Position numbers and translations under genes: made by a program. A stretch of 64,000 nt of DNA from Qipengyuania_B thermophila (GTDB lineage Bacteria; Pseudomonadota; Alphaproteobacteria; Sphingomonadales; Sphingomonadaceae), in NCBI RefSeq assembly GCF_004153605.1, contig NZ_SDSI01000001.1, positions 434,001 to 498,000 on the forward strand, written 5' to 3'. How positions within the stretch are numbered: the stretch's first letter is position 1; every line of letters starts with the position of its first letter. Shown one piece after another: positions 16,486-25,075 of this stretch. The notes under the pieces were generated by a model. That model searched no databases and was not told the DNA's origin. It saw only the letters and a program-made list of their open reading frames with translations.

Positions 16486-17154
16486 ATGGTGAGGCACACA
16501 TCGCCCGTCGAGACCGCCGATGCGCGCGCCTTGCGCGGCCGGCGGCAGCGTTTCGCCGCGCCGGGCGGCTTCCACGACCGCCTCATCCGCATCCTCGCCG
16601 TGGCGCTGCCGATGGCGATCGGGGTGGTTGCCGCGCTGGTGATCATCGTGCCGCTCAGTCCGCGGGGCGAAGTCAGCTTCCTGCTCGACCGCAACCGCGC
16701 CGAAGTCACGGAGAACCGGCTCAGCGTCGACAACGCGCTGTACCGCGGGCTGGACCGCGAGAACCGTCCCTTTTCGCTCAAGGCGGGCGAGGCGGTCCAG
16801 CACACCCAGGCCGAGGGGCTGGTGCGGCTGCGCGACCTCGTGGCGCAGTTGCTCCTGCCCGAAGGCCCGGCGCGTGTGACGGCGCAGGGCGGGATCTATG
16901 ACCTGCGGGAGCAGCGCGTGACCGCCGACGGGCCGGTGCTGTTCACCGCCGCCGACGGCTATCGCATGCTCGCCCGGGGCGTGGCGGTGGACATGACCAA
17001 CCGCCGGCTGGTCGGCCAAGACGGCGTGTCGGGCGAGGTGCCGGCGGGCACGTTCCGCGCCGACCGGCTCGAGGCGGATCTCGCCACCCGCACCATCACC
17101 CTTGACGGCAATGCCCGGATCACCATGGTCCCCGGACGTTTGAGGATGCCATGA
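16486..17154 (+). CDS. lptC: LPS export protein LptC
   Basis: LptC is the bitopic inner-membrane part of the Lpt bridge that passes lipopolysaccharide from the LptB2FG extractor to LptA. This 222-residue protein has a basic cytosolic N-terminus, one membrane helix at about 37-57 (LAVALPMAIGVVAALVIIV) and a periplasmic beta-jellyroll with repeated strand motifs, for example GGIYDLREQRVTADGPVLF and ITLDGNARITMVPGRLRM. Placement directly before lptA with a 4-bp ATGA overlap confirms the call. Confidence 0.9.
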   Translation: MVRHTSPVETADARALRGRRQRFAAPGGFHDRLIRILAVALPMAIGVVAALVIIVPLSPRGEVSFLLDRNRAEVTENRLSVDNALYRGLDRENRPFSLKAGEAVQHTQAEGLVRLRDLVAQLLLPEGPARVTAQGGIYDLREQRVTADGPVLFTAADGYRMLARGVAVDMTNRRLVGQDGVSGEVPAGTFRADRLEADLATRTITLDGNARITMVPGRLRMP

Positions 17155-17705
17155 TGACCTCGCTTTCCTCGCTTGCCCCCCTCGCCCTCCGCGGCTTCCT
17201 GATCAGCCTGCTCGCCACGCTGGCGCTGGCGTCCGGGTTCGCCCTCCAGGCCCAGGCCTTCGGCAACCACAACACCAACGCTCCGGTCAATTTCGCCGCC
17301 GACCGCATCCAGCTTCAGGATCGGGAAAACCGGGTGGTGCTGAGCGGCGACGTGGTGATCAACCAGGCCGCCCTCACGCTGAGAGCCGCGCGGACGCTGA
17401 TCAACTACACCGATGCGGGCAGCCTCCAGATCCAGCGGATGACCGCGACCGGCGGGGTGCGGGTGACGCGCGGCAACGAGACCGCCACGGGCGATGTCGC
17501 GGTTTACGACTTCGACCGCCGCATCATCACCATGTCCGGCGATGTGCGACTCAGCCAGGGCCCGGACAATCTGCGGGGCGGACGGCTGGTGATCGACCTG
17601 ACGAGCGGCATCGCCACCATGGACGGCGGCTCCCGCGCCCCGGTCGACGTCCCGGGGGCCGGACCGGGCCGGGTGACGGGCACCTTCACCGTTCCCGCGC
17701 GCTGA
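17151..17705 (+). CDS. lptA: LPS transport periplasmic protein LptA
   Basis: LptA forms the periplasmic beta-jellyroll bridge for lipopolysaccharide. The 184-residue protein has a signal peptide ending near residue 36 (ALASGFALQAQA), then the OstA-type fold: VNFAADRIQLQDRENRVVLSG, GDVVINQAALTLRA and TMSGDVRLSQGPDNLRGG, where the last is the family's best-conserved strand pair. The start overlaps the lptC stop (ATGA). lptB, often next, is not here; instead the gene converges on holA with a 20-bp overlap. Confidence 0.92.
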   Translation: MMTSLSSLAPLALRGFLISLLATLALASGFALQAQAFGNHNTNAPVNFAADRIQLQDRENRVVLSGDVVINQAALTLRAARTLINYTDAGSLQIQRMTATGGVRVTRGNETATGDVAVYDFDRRIITMSGDVRLSQGPDNLRGGRLVIDLTSGIATMDGGSRAPVDVPGAGPGRVTGTFTVPAR

Positions 17706-18756
17706 CCCGCGTCGCGTCCCGCCGCGCCGCCGCGCGGGCGATCATGGCCAGCTCCTGCCGCAGCAGGACCGATGCCGCGCGGCTGTCGGTCAGCATCGCC
17801 CGGTGCAGCAGGGCGACCCGCTCCACCAGCCGGGCGATTTCCGCCGGTGGCCAGCGGCGCGCCTGCGCCTCGACGGCGCCCCGGTCGCGCCAGAACAGCC
17901 GGCGGGCCTTCTGTTCGGCCTCGAGCGCCTGGGCGAGCGGACGGCCGGCGGCCGTCTCGCGGGCGATGCGCTCGAGCTGCGCCACCCGCCGCTCGAGCGC
18001 GAGCAGCACGGTGACCGCACCGAGCTGCTGACTGGCGAGGCGTCCCAGCTCGTCCGCCAGCCGCCCGACCTTTCCGCCGAGAACGGCATCCACCACCGGC
18101 TGCACGCTGTCGTCCGCCGTCACGGCGGCGATGCTGTCCAGCGCCTCCGCCGTCGCGGTGCGCGGGCTTGTCGGCGCGGCATCGAGCAGCAGCGCCAGCT
18201 TCTCCACCTCGGCCGCGGCGATGCCGATGTCGAGACCGGCGGCCGCCGCGATGCGTTCGGCCAGCTGCGCGGAGAGCCGCACGCCGGCGGCATCGCCAAG
18301 CCTCCGCACCGTCTCGGTGACCGAGCGCAGATCCGGCGGCCAGAACACGACGACCGCCGCGTCGCCGCGCCCTTCGAGCAGCCGCGCCGTCCGCGACTTG
18401 TCCGTGGCGCCGGTCGCATGGACGATCACCGGACAGGCGGCACCCGCCCCGGCGGCGCCCGTTTCCAGCAGCGTCTGCACGGCATCGTGCGCCTCGTCGC
18501 CGCTGACCCGGACGAGGATGTGCCGGGCGCCGCCGAACAGCGACTGCGACCGCGCCTCATCGCCGAGCCGGCCCGGATCGCCGCGCAGGTCCGCGCCTGC
18601 CAGGTCGACCCGCTCGCCGGGGTCGGGCAGGTGGGCAATCAGCGCATGCGCGGCGGCGAGCGCACCGGCCTCGTCCGGTCCGCACAGGAACACCACCGAC
18701 GCGCTGCGCGCCAGCGCCGCGGCCCGCCCGGCAAACTCGCGGTTTGTCAGCTTCAT
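17686..18756 (-). CDS. holA: DNA polymerase III subunit delta
   Basis: The delta subunit opens the beta sliding clamp in the clamp-loader complex. This 356-residue protein has the family pattern: MKLTNREFAG at the start, SVVFLCGPDEAGALAAAHAL as the AAA-like N-terminal region (no functional Walker A, as expected for delta), SQSLFGGARHILVRV, FWPPDLRSV, EVEKLALLL near residue 205 and the helical collar at the C-terminus. It is the last gene of the DUF3576-leuS-lptE-holA block, 13 bp after lptE, the usual alphaproteobacterial order. Its ATG is at 18754-18756; an upstream ATG at 18921 lies inside lptE and is rejected. Confidence 0.92.
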   Translation of the reverse strand: MKLTNREFAGRAAALARSASVVFLCGPDEAGALAAAHALIAHLPDPGERVDLAGADLRGDPGRLGDEARSQSLFGGARHILVRVSGDEAHDAVQTLLETGAAGAGAACPVIVHATGATDKSRTARLLEGRGDAAVVVFWPPDLRSVTETVRRLGDAAGVRLSAQLAERIAAAAGLDIGIAAAEVEKLALLLDAAPTSPRTATAEALDSIAAVTADDSVQPVVDAVLGGKVGRLADELGRLASQQLGAVTVLLALERRVAQLERIARETAAGRPLAQALEAEQKARRLFWRDRGAVEAQARRWPPAEIARLVERVALLHRAMLTDSRAASVLLRQELAMIARAAARRDATRVSARER

Positions 18757-18769
18757 CGGCGCGCCGGCC

Positions 18770-19258
18770 TCAGCGGCCGCGCATGGCCAGCGCGAGGTCG
18801 GTCGCGATCCGCTCCGCCACTTCCAGCGCCAGGTTCTCCAGGGCCCGCTGCTCGGCCGCGATCGTGGCGTAGTCGCTCGACACGACGTCGATCCCGGCAT
18901 CGCTGCCGGCGGTGGCATCAAGGACGATCGCGCCGGTTTCGAGGTCGACGAGCTGATAGCGGGCGCGCAGGATGCGGCGCTCGCGGCTGATCGTGTCGTC
19001 CGACAGGATCCCCAGAGTCTCGAGCTGGTCGTCGAGCCGGACGTCCAGCCGGTAACGGATCGCGCCGCTGCCGGCCGGCGCGAGCCGGTCCACGAGGGCG
19101 TTGCGCATCAGCCACCCGGCCCGCCCGGCGATGGGCGCCACCTCGATCCCGGCCATCGCGCCGGCGACGGGCCCGCTGCCCCCGGCACCGTACAGGGGCT
19201 GAAGGCTGCACGCCGGCAGCGCCAGCAGCAGGGCGCACAGGGCGAAGAGGCGCCTCAT
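18770..19258 (-). CDS. lptE: LPS assembly lipoprotein LptE
   Basis: LptE plugs the outer-membrane LptD barrel that places lipopolysaccharide at the cell surface. This 162-residue lipoprotein starts MRRLFALCALLLALPAC with the lipobox LPAC, followed by SLQPLYG, the usual family opening after the lipid cysteine. The rest is the expected alpha/beta fold, with strands such as RYRLDVRLDDQLETLG and a long C-terminal helix EQRALENLALEVAERI. The start overlaps the leuS stop (ATGA). With lptC and lptA nearby, three Lpt components sit in this stretch. Confidence 0.9.
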   Translation of the reverse strand: MRRLFALCALLLALPACSLQPLYGAGGSGPVAGAMAGIEVAPIAGRAGWLMRNALVDRLAPAGSGAIRYRLDVRLDDQLETLGILSDDTISRERRILRARYQLVDLETGAIVLDATAGSDAGIDVVSSDYATIAAEQRALENLALEVAERIATDLALAMRGR

Positions 19259-21762
19259 GTCACGATGTTGACCAGCCGGTCGGGCACGACGATCACCTTG
19301 CGCACCGGCGCGCCGGCCATGGCCCGCTGCACGTTGGCGCTCGCGAGCGCCAGCGCCTCGAGCTGCGCTCCGTCGGTCCCACGCGCGACGGTGAGGGTGT
19401 CGCGCAGCTTGCCCTTGACCTGCACCGCCACGGTGACCTCGTCCTCGACCAGAAGGTCGGGATCGACCTGAGGCCACGACGCCTCCGCGATCAGGCCGGC
19501 CTCGCCGATCCCGGCCCACGCCTCTTCGGCCAGATGCGGCATCATCGGGCTGACGAGCAGCAGCAGGGTGCGGATCGCCTCCGACCGGCTGGCCGATGGC
19601 GGCGCCCGCTCGATCTCGCCGGCAAGGCTGTAGAGCTTGGCCACCGCCTTGTTGAACTGGAGCCCCTCGATGTCCTGCGCCACGCCGGCCACGGTCTGAT
19701 GCACCCGCCGGTCGAGCGCCCGGTTGACGCCGGCGGCCTGCGGATCACGCTGCCCGAACAGCCGCCACAGCCGGTGGACGAACCGGGCGCAGCCCTCGAT
19801 GCCGGCCTCGGACCATGGCAGGTCGCGCTCGGGCGGAGAGTCCGACAACATGAACCAGCGCACCGCATCCGCGCCGAAGCGGTCGATGATCGCATCCGGG
19901 TCGACGACGTTCTTCTTGGATTTCGACATCTTGACGACGCGGCCGGCCGTGACCGGCGCGCCGTCGGCGATGCGGACCCAGTCGGCGCCGTCCCGGCGGA
20001 CCTCGCCGGGTGACAGCCAGCTGCCGTCCCCCAGGCTGTAGGTCTCGTGCGTCACCATTCCTTGCGTGAACAGCGATGCAAACGGCTCCTCCAGCGCGAT
20101 CCGGCCGACATGGGCCAGGGCGCGGGTCCAGAAGCGGGCATAGAGGAGATGCAGGATCGCATGTTCCACCCCGCCGATATACTGGTCCACGGGGAGCCAG
20201 CGAGCGATCTCCGCCGGATCGAACGGCCGGTCCGCTGGCTGGCTCGCGAACCGCAGAAAATACCACGAGGAATCGACAAAGGTGTCCAGCGTGTCCGTTT
20301 CCCGCCGCGCCGCGCGGCCGCAGCGGGGACACGGGACGTGCTTCCAGGTCGGATGACGTTCGAGCGGGTTGCCGGGGGTCGCGAAATCCACGTCCTCCGG
20401 CAGGACGACCGGCAGTTGCTCGCGGGGGACGGGCACGACCCCGCAAGCCTCGCAATGGATGAAGGGGATCGGCGTGCCCCAGTACCGCTGGCGGCTGACA
20501 CCCCAGTCGCGCAGGCGCCAGACGGTCTTGCCCTCGCCCCAGCCCTCCGCCTCGGCCCGCGCGACGACGGCCGCGATCGCCTCGGCAACGCGCATGCCGT
20601 CGAGGAAATCCGAATTGACGAGCACTCCGTCCGCCGTGTCCGCCTCCGCCAGCGGCGCGTCCGCCTCGTGCACGGACGGGGCGACGACGCGCAGGATGGG
20701 TAGACCGCAGGTGCTGGCAAACTCGAAGTCGCGCTGGTCGTGCCCGGGCACGCCCATGATCGCCCCGGTGCCGTAGTCCATCAGCACGAAATTGGCGATG
20801 TAGACGGGCAGCTGCGCGCCGGTGAAAGGATGGGCCGCCATGACCCCGATCCGCAGGCCGCGCTTTTCCGCCGTCTCCAGTTCGGCCGCGGTGGTGCCGC
20901 CTTTCCTGCACTGTTCGACGAAGGCGGCGGCCTCCACGTCCGTCTCCGCCGCGGCGCGGGCGAGCGGATGATCGGGCGCGACGGCAACGAAGCTCGCGCC
21001 GAAGATCGTGTCGGGACGGGTGGAATACACCTCGACGCTGCCCCCGTCGGAGAGGCGGAAGCGGAATTGTAGCCCCGTACTCCTGCCGATCCAGTTCTCC
21101 TGCATCAGCCGCACCTTGTCCGGCCAGGTGTCGAGCGTCCCCAGCCCGTCGAGCAGCGCGTCGGCAAAGGCCGTGATCTTCAGGAACCATTGATCGAGCT
21201 TGCGCCGTTCCACCAGCGCGCCCGAGCGCCACCCGCGCCCGTCGATCACCTGTTCGTTGGCCAGCACGGTCCGGTCGACCGGATCCCAGTTCACCTCCGA
21301 CTCGCGCCGGTACACAAGACCGGCCTCGTAGAGGTCGAGGAACAGCGCCTGTTCATGCCCGTAGTAGCCGGGGTCGCAGGTGGCGAACTCGCGGCTCCAG
21401 TCGAGCGCGAAGCCGATCCGCTTCAGCTGCGCCCGCATTGTCGCGATGTTGTCGCGCGTCCAGGCGCCGGGATGCACGCCCTTCTCCATCGCCGCGTTCT
21501 CGGCCGGCATGCCGAACGCGTCCCAGCCCATCGGGTGCAGCACCGCGTGCCCGGTCATGCGCTTGTAGCGCGCGAGCACGTCGCCCATGGTGTAGTTGCG
21601 CACGTGACCCATGTGGATGCGCCCGGACGGATACGGGAACATCTCCAGCACATAGGCCTTGGGGCGGTCGCCGTGGCGGTCGGCGGCGAAGCAGCCCGCC
21701 TCGTCCCACGCGCGTTGCCAGCGGGCCTCGGCGGCCGCCGGGTCGAAGTGCCTGTCGCTCAT
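19255..21762 (-). CDS. leuS: Leucine--tRNA ligase
   Basis: This class I synthetase charges tRNA-Leu. It has 835 residues, with the HIGH-type motif SGRIHMGHVRNYT near residues 46-58, a CP1 editing domain including STRPDTIFGASF and the GVPGHDQRDFEFA block, the zinc-type insert CEACGVV / CPRCGRA, and the KMSKS loop VVKMSKSKKNVVDP. The start MSDRHFDPAAAE was chosen over an in-frame ATG five codons upstream because it matches the usual N-terminus. DUF3576 lies 31 bp upstream and lptE overlaps its stop. Confidence 0.96.
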   Translation of the reverse strand: MSDRHFDPAAAEARWQRAWDEAGCFAADRHGDRPKAYVLEMFPYPSGRIHMGHVRNYTMGDVLARYKRMTGHAVLHPMGWDAFGMPAENAAMEKGVHPGAWTRDNIATMRAQLKRIGFALDWSREFATCDPGYYGHEQALFLDLYEAGLVYRRESEVNWDPVDRTVLANEQVIDGRGWRSGALVERRKLDQWFLKITAFADALLDGLGTLDTWPDKVRLMQENWIGRSTGLQFRFRLSDGGSVEVYSTRPDTIFGASFVAVAPDHPLARAAAETDVEAAAFVEQCRKGGTTAAELETAEKRGLRIGVMAAHPFTGAQLPVYIANFVLMDYGTGAIMGVPGHDQRDFEFASTCGLPILRVVAPSVHEADAPLAEADTADGVLVNSDFLDGMRVAEAIAAVVARAEAEGWGEGKTVWRLRDWGVSRQRYWGTPIPFIHCEACGVVPVPREQLPVVLPEDVDFATPGNPLERHPTWKHVPCPRCGRAARRETDTLDTFVDSSWYFLRFASQPADRPFDPAEIARWLPVDQYIGGVEHAILHLLYARFWTRALAHVGRIALEEPFASLFTQGMVTHETYSLGDGSWLSPGEVRRDGADWVRIADGAPVTAGRVVKMSKSKKNVVDPDAIIDRFGADAVRWFMLSDSPPERDLPWSEAGIEGCARFVHRLWRLFGQRDPQAAGVNRALDRRVHQTVAGVAQDIEGLQFNKAVAKLYSLAGEIERAPPSASRSEAIRTLLLLVSPMMPHLAEEAWAGIGEAGLIAEASWPQVDPDLLVEDEVTVAVQVKGKLRDTLTVARGTDGAQLEALALASANVQRAMAGAPVRKVIVVPDRLVNIVT

Positions 21763-21793
21763 TGCCCCCCCGTGCACGGTTCGCTGACGGCGG

Positions 21794-22297
21794 TCAGGAG
21801 GCGAGCGCCTCGCGCCGCAGGTCGCGGGCCCGGGTGAGAATGATGTCCTCCAGCCGCTGCACCGTTGCCGCCTGGACGGGCGCCTCGAGCCAGGTGCCGT
21901 TCTGCAGCACCTGCCGGCTGGCCGCGACGCGCAGCGCGTCGGCGCGCAGGTCGCGGTCGAGAATGGTGATGGTGATCTTCACCCGCTCGCCCGGCTGCTG
22001 CGGCTGCGCGTACCAGTCGGTGATGATCACCCCGCCATTGGCGTCGGCCTGCAGCAGCGGCGCGAAGCTGACCGCCTCGAGAGCGGCGCGCCACAGGAAG
22101 GCGTTGACGCCGATGGAGGTGACCTGCGCGGCGGCGGCGTCCGCACGCGGACGGTCCGATCCGCCGCATCCGGCCAGCGCCGCGAGGCTTGCGAGAAGGG
22201 CCAAGGAGGCAGTCGTGCGGCGGGCGACGCGGTGGTGTGGATGAGGCACGGCGGGTTCCTGAAGCTGCTGGAGGAACGGCACCGTCGCCGCCTCCAT
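21794..22297 (-). CDS. DUF3576 lipoprotein
   Basis: This conserved alphaproteobacterial lipoprotein has unknown function and is typically found just before leuS. The body carries the family block IGVNAFLWRAALEAVSFAPL, then GGVIITDWYAQPQQPGE, ERVKITITILDRDLRADALRV and a C-terminal helical segment. The lipobox is LAGC in ALLASLAALAGCGGSD. Start is uncertain: ATG at 22297 gives a long N-region, while GTG at 22249 (VPHPHHRVARRTTASL) gives a normal lipoprotein signal peptide and may be the true start. Genome position suggests an envelope role, but that is inference only. Confidence 0.85.
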   Translation of the reverse strand: MEAATVPFLQQLQEPAVPHPHHRVARRTTASLALLASLAALAGCGGSDRPRADAAAAQVTSIGVNAFLWRAALEAVSFAPLLQADANGGVIITDWYAQPQQPGERVKITITILDRDLRADALRVAASRQVLQNGTWLEAPVQAATVQRLEDIILTRARDLRREALAS

Positions 22298-22606
22298 GGT
22301 GATCCTAATAGCTTCCCGGCGCGGCGGGGCAAGGCACCCCGTGTCTGGCGGACCCGAGGAGGCCGGCAGCCGCGCGCGGACCCGCGGGACATGGCCGGTG
22401 CGGGCGTGAACTCCCACTGAACTGGCCGGTGCGGGCGGACTGTGGACCTCGCGCCACAGCCAGGCGGAATCCGGAGCCTGCGAAGAGTCCTGCCTCTATC
22501 AACCCGCATCGCCCCTGCTCTATAGAAGGGCATTGTCCGGTGGAAGGAACTGCCGGACGAGTCAGGCTTTTGACTCAACAGCAGACGGGGCAAGAACGCA
22601 GGCGAC
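22298..22606. other. 309-bp divergent intergenic region with small repeats
   Basis: This region separates the DUF3576 gene (minus) from an exported protein (plus). It contains a 15-bp direct repeat TGGCCGGTGCGGGCG (22392-22406 and 22423-22437). Near the plus-strand gene there are two short inverted repeats: GTCCGG/CCGGAC around 22535-22558, and GAGTCA (22559-22564) with TGACTC (22571-22576). GGAAC at 22546 followed 16 bp later by CTTT weakly resembles an EcfG promoter. No gene or RNA is recognised. Confidence 0.5.
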
Positions 22607-23395
22607 ATGGCACGCAGGTCCATCTCCGCCGGATTGACGAGACCGGGCTTCCTGCTCGCGGCGGCCTTGTGCGCCGCGGCGCTGCCGGCTGCGGTTCAGG
22701 CGGTGGTGCCTTCCGCCTCGGGGAGCGAGGCCGCACCCGCTCTTGGCGGACTGGGACTGTTCACGCCGGCGGGTATGGACCCTGAACTCGTTCGCCGCGC
22801 CCACGCGATTGCGCAGGAACGCGGGCTTCAGTTCACGCCGGCCGGATCCATCACCCGCACGGCGCGACCGATCACCGTCGCGGTGCGTGTCGATCAGGAC
22901 GTGGCGCGCGTCGTCACGGTGCAGCGCGCGGTCAAGACGGCCGGCGCGACCGTGATGGGCACGCACGCGCCGCCCGTCACCCTCACGCCGACCCGCTTCG
23001 ATCTTGGCGCGGCGCGCGGCTATCAGGCGTTCGCCCAGCCCGCCGCGCCCGTCCGGCTGACGGCTCCGGCTGCGCGGCGCGTCGATGTCGACGACGTGCC
23101 CATGGCCGATCTGGCGCAGTTCGGCCGCCGCCTCGTCGAGCCTGCGGGCCGCCCGTCGCGTTTCTCCTCCCGCGTCGCCCTCGCAACCGAGGAAGGGGCG
23201 CCTGGACGCACCCCGCGCACGCTCGAGGCGCTGGGCGAGCAGAGCGTCGATGTCAGCGGCTCGTTCCGCGTCCTGCGCAATCTGGATGTCACCGCCGGGG
23301 TCCGCCTGTCGCAGGATCGCGACCGCATCGCCCCGCTGACCGACGCGCAGCAGGACGACAAGGCGGTGTACGTGGGAACCCAGTTCCGGTTCTGA
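22607..23395 (+). CDS. Exported protein of unknown function
   Basis: I do not recognise this 262-residue protein. It has a basic N-region, a signal peptide to about residue 32 (GFLLAAALCAAALPAAVQA) and a mature part with no cysteine or catalytic motif. Strand-like segments ARPITVAVRVDQDVARVVTV and SVDVSGSFRVLRNLDVTAGVRL are followed by a final YVGTQFRF. The alternating hydrophobic pattern and terminal phenylalanine resemble the last strand of an outer-membrane barrel, but the protein is short and only the last 60 residues look barrel-like. The middle is Ala/Pro/Arg-rich and probably disordered. It stands alone before phaB (125 bp gap). Confidence 0.72.
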   Translation: MARRSISAGLTRPGFLLAAALCAAALPAAVQAVVPSASGSEAAPALGGLGLFTPAGMDPELVRRAHAIAQERGLQFTPAGSITRTARPITVAVRVDQDVARVVTVQRAVKTAGATVMGTHAPPVTLTPTRFDLGAARGYQAFAQPAAPVRLTAPAARRVDVDDVPMADLAQFGRRLVEPAGRPSRFSSRVALATEEGAPGRTPRTLEALGEQSVDVSGSFRVLRNLDVTAGVRLSQDRDRIAPLTDAQQDDKAVYVGTQFRF

Positions 23396-23519
23396 ACGCT
23401 GCGCCGGTGTGCGTGCGACGGACACGGACGTGCGGCGAGGCCGCATCGCCCGCGCTCGTCGCGGCGCCACGGTTGACGTGACGGCACGTCAGAAGACGGC
23501 CGCAGTGGGAGAGAAGGCT

Positions 23520-24242
23520 ATGGCACGCGTCGCGATCGTGACGGGTGGAACGCGCGGCATAGGCCGCGCGATCTGCGAACACCTCAAAGCCGACGGCTTC
23601 ACCGTCGTCGCCAACTACGCCGGCAACGAGGACGCCGCCCGGCAGGCGGGCGAGGAACTGGGCATCGCCACCTACAAGTGGGACGTCGGCGACCACCAGG
23701 CCTGCCTCGACGGATGCGAACGGGTGGCCAAGGAGGTCGGTCCGGTCGACGTGGTGGTCAACAATGCCGGCATCACCCGCGACGGCACCCTGCACCGCAT
23801 GAGCTTCGAGGACTGGAACGAGGTCATGCGGATCAATCTGGGCGGTTGCTTCAACATGGCGAAGGCCTGCTTTCCCGGCATGCGCGAACGCGGCTGGGGC
23901 CGGATCGTCAACATCGGCTCGATCAACGGACAGGCGGGGCAGTACGGGCAGGTCAACTACGCTGCCGCCAAATCGGGGATCCACGGCTTCACCAAGGCGC
24001 TGGCGCAGGAGGGCGCCAAGTTCGGCGTGACCGTCAACGCCATCGCGCCGGGCTACATCGACACCGACATGGTCGCCGCCGTGCCGCCGGCCGTGCTGGA
24101 GAAGATCGTCGCCAGGATCCCGGTCGGCCGCCTCGGCCAGGCACACGAGATCGCCCGCGGCGTGTCGTTCCTGTGCAGCGAGGACGCCGGTTTCGTCACC
24201 GGCTCGACGCTGAGCATCAATGGCGGACAGCACATGTACTGA
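23520..24242 (+). CDS. phaB: Acetoacetyl-CoA reductase
   Basis: This 240-residue NADPH-dependent short-chain dehydrogenase reduces acetoacetyl-CoA to (R)-3-hydroxybutyryl-CoA for PHB synthesis. The cofactor loop is VTGGTRGIGRAI, the NNAG motif is VVNNAGITRDGTLH, and the catalytic residues are Ser134, Tyr147 and Lys151 in NIGSINGQAGQ and VNYAAAKSGIHGFTKAL. The GQAGQYGQVNYAAAKSG block separates PhaB from FabG. The ATG at 23520-23522 is preferred, since the 37 upstream codons lack SDR character. The phaA and phaC genes are not adjacent. Confidence 0.92.
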   Translation: MARVAIVTGGTRGIGRAICEHLKADGFTVVANYAGNEDAARQAGEELGIATYKWDVGDHQACLDGCERVAKEVGPVDVVVNNAGITRDGTLHRMSFEDWNEVMRINLGGCFNMAKACFPGMRERGWGRIVNIGSINGQAGQYGQVNYAAAKSGIHGFTKALAQEGAKFGVTVNAIAPGYIDTDMVAAVPPAVLEKIVARIPVGRLGQAHEIARGVSFLCSEDAGFVTGSTLSINGGQHMY

Positions 24243-24330
24243 CCGCTGCTGCGGCCTCCAGCGGGGGGCGGGTGCACCCGTCGGGACCGCGCGATCCGCC
24301 AGCCGGGTCGACGCGCTGTGAAGATTCGGT

Positions 24331-24350
24331 ATTTCCACGCGCATGGAAAT
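24331..24350. promoter_or_regulatory. Palindrome over the arsR start, probable ArsR operator
   Basis: ATTTCCA (24331-24337) and TGGAAAT (24344-24350) are perfect inverted 7-mers with a 6-nt spacer, covering the first ATG of arsR. ArsR-family repressors bind such inverted repeats at their own promoters, so autoregulation is a natural reading. If the true start is the second in-frame ATG (24349), the site lies directly over the ribosome-binding region. Confidence 0.5.
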
Positions 24351-24662
24351 GTCGGGAGCCGCGGAAGCCTTGGGCGCGCTGGCGCAGGAGCATCGGCTCG
24401 GCCTGTTCCGGCTGCTGGTGCAGGGGGAGAGGACGGCCTGTCCGCAGGCACCATCGCCTCGACGCTCGGGCTGCCGAACTCGTCGCTGTCCTTTCATCTG
24501 GCCCATCTCGTCCGCGCCGGACTGGCCCCCATGCGGCGGGAGGGCCGTTCGCTGAACTACTCGGCCGGTGACTTGGCCATGAACGCGCTGGTCGGCTTCC
24601 TGCTCGAAAATTGCTGTGGCGGAGCGGCCTGCGGCCCCGCCCTTGCGGAGATTCCTCGATGA
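24343..24662 (+). pseudogene. arsR: ArsR family arsenic-responsive repressor, frameshifted
   Basis: Two frames together encode one ArsR-family winged-helix repressor. Frame 1 gives MEMSGAAEALGALAQEHR and on to FRLLVQGE. Frame 2 then continues DGLSAGTIASTLGLPNSSLS (recognition helix), LVRAGLAPMRREGRSLNYS (wing) and the C-terminal ENCCGGAACGP. The break is at a run of five G (24423-24427); one extra G would restore a single protein of about 106 residues with LVQGGEDGLSAGT. The C-terminal cysteine cluster is as in arsenite-sensing ArsR variants. No other damage is seen, so this is either a very recent mutation or a base-calling error in a homopolymer. The stop overlaps arsC (ATGA). Confidence 0.82.
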
Positions 24663-25075
24663 GCGTCACCATCTACCACAATCCCGCCTGCGGAACGTCG
24701 CGCAACACGCTGGCGCTGATCCGCGCCACCGGCACGGAGCCGCGCGTCATCCATTATCTCGACACGCCCCCCTCGCGGGCCGAACTGGTCGCGCTGATCC
24801 AGGTGATGGGCATCACGCCGCGCGCCCTGTTGCGGCAGAAGGGCACGCCCTATGCCGAGCTGGGGCTGGACGATCCGTCGCTCGACGACGGGGCGCTGAT
24901 CGACGCGATGGTGGCGAACCCCGTCCTGATCAACCGTCCGATCGTCGCCGGACCGCGCGGAACGGCGCTGTGCCGCCCGTCCGAACGGGTGCTGGACCTG
25001 CTGGACCGGCCGCTTCCCGGCGATTTCGCGAAGGAAGACGGCGAGATCGTGCCGGCCGGATCCGGCGGACGATGA
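24659..25075 (+). CDS. arsC: Arsenate reductase (glutaredoxin-dependent)
   Basis: This 138-residue cytosolic enzyme reduces arsenate to arsenite with glutathione and glutaredoxin. The active-site cysteine is Cys11 in HNPACGTSRNTLALIR. The following family arginines are in LINRPIVAGPRGTALCRP, where the INRPIV segment is diagnostic. The gene is intact. It starts within the arsR stop (ATGA) and its own stop overlaps the arsB stump (ATGA), the arrangement of an arsR-arsC-arsB operon. Without an intact efflux partner here, its product would make the more toxic arsenite unless a transporter lies elsewhere. Confidence 0.93.
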   Translation: MSVTIYHNPACGTSRNTLALIRATGTEPRVIHYLDTPPSRAELVALIQVMGITPRALLRQKGTPYAELGLDDPSLDDGALIDAMVANPVLINRPIVAGPRGTALCRPSERVLDLLDRPLPGDFAKEDGEIVPAGSGGR

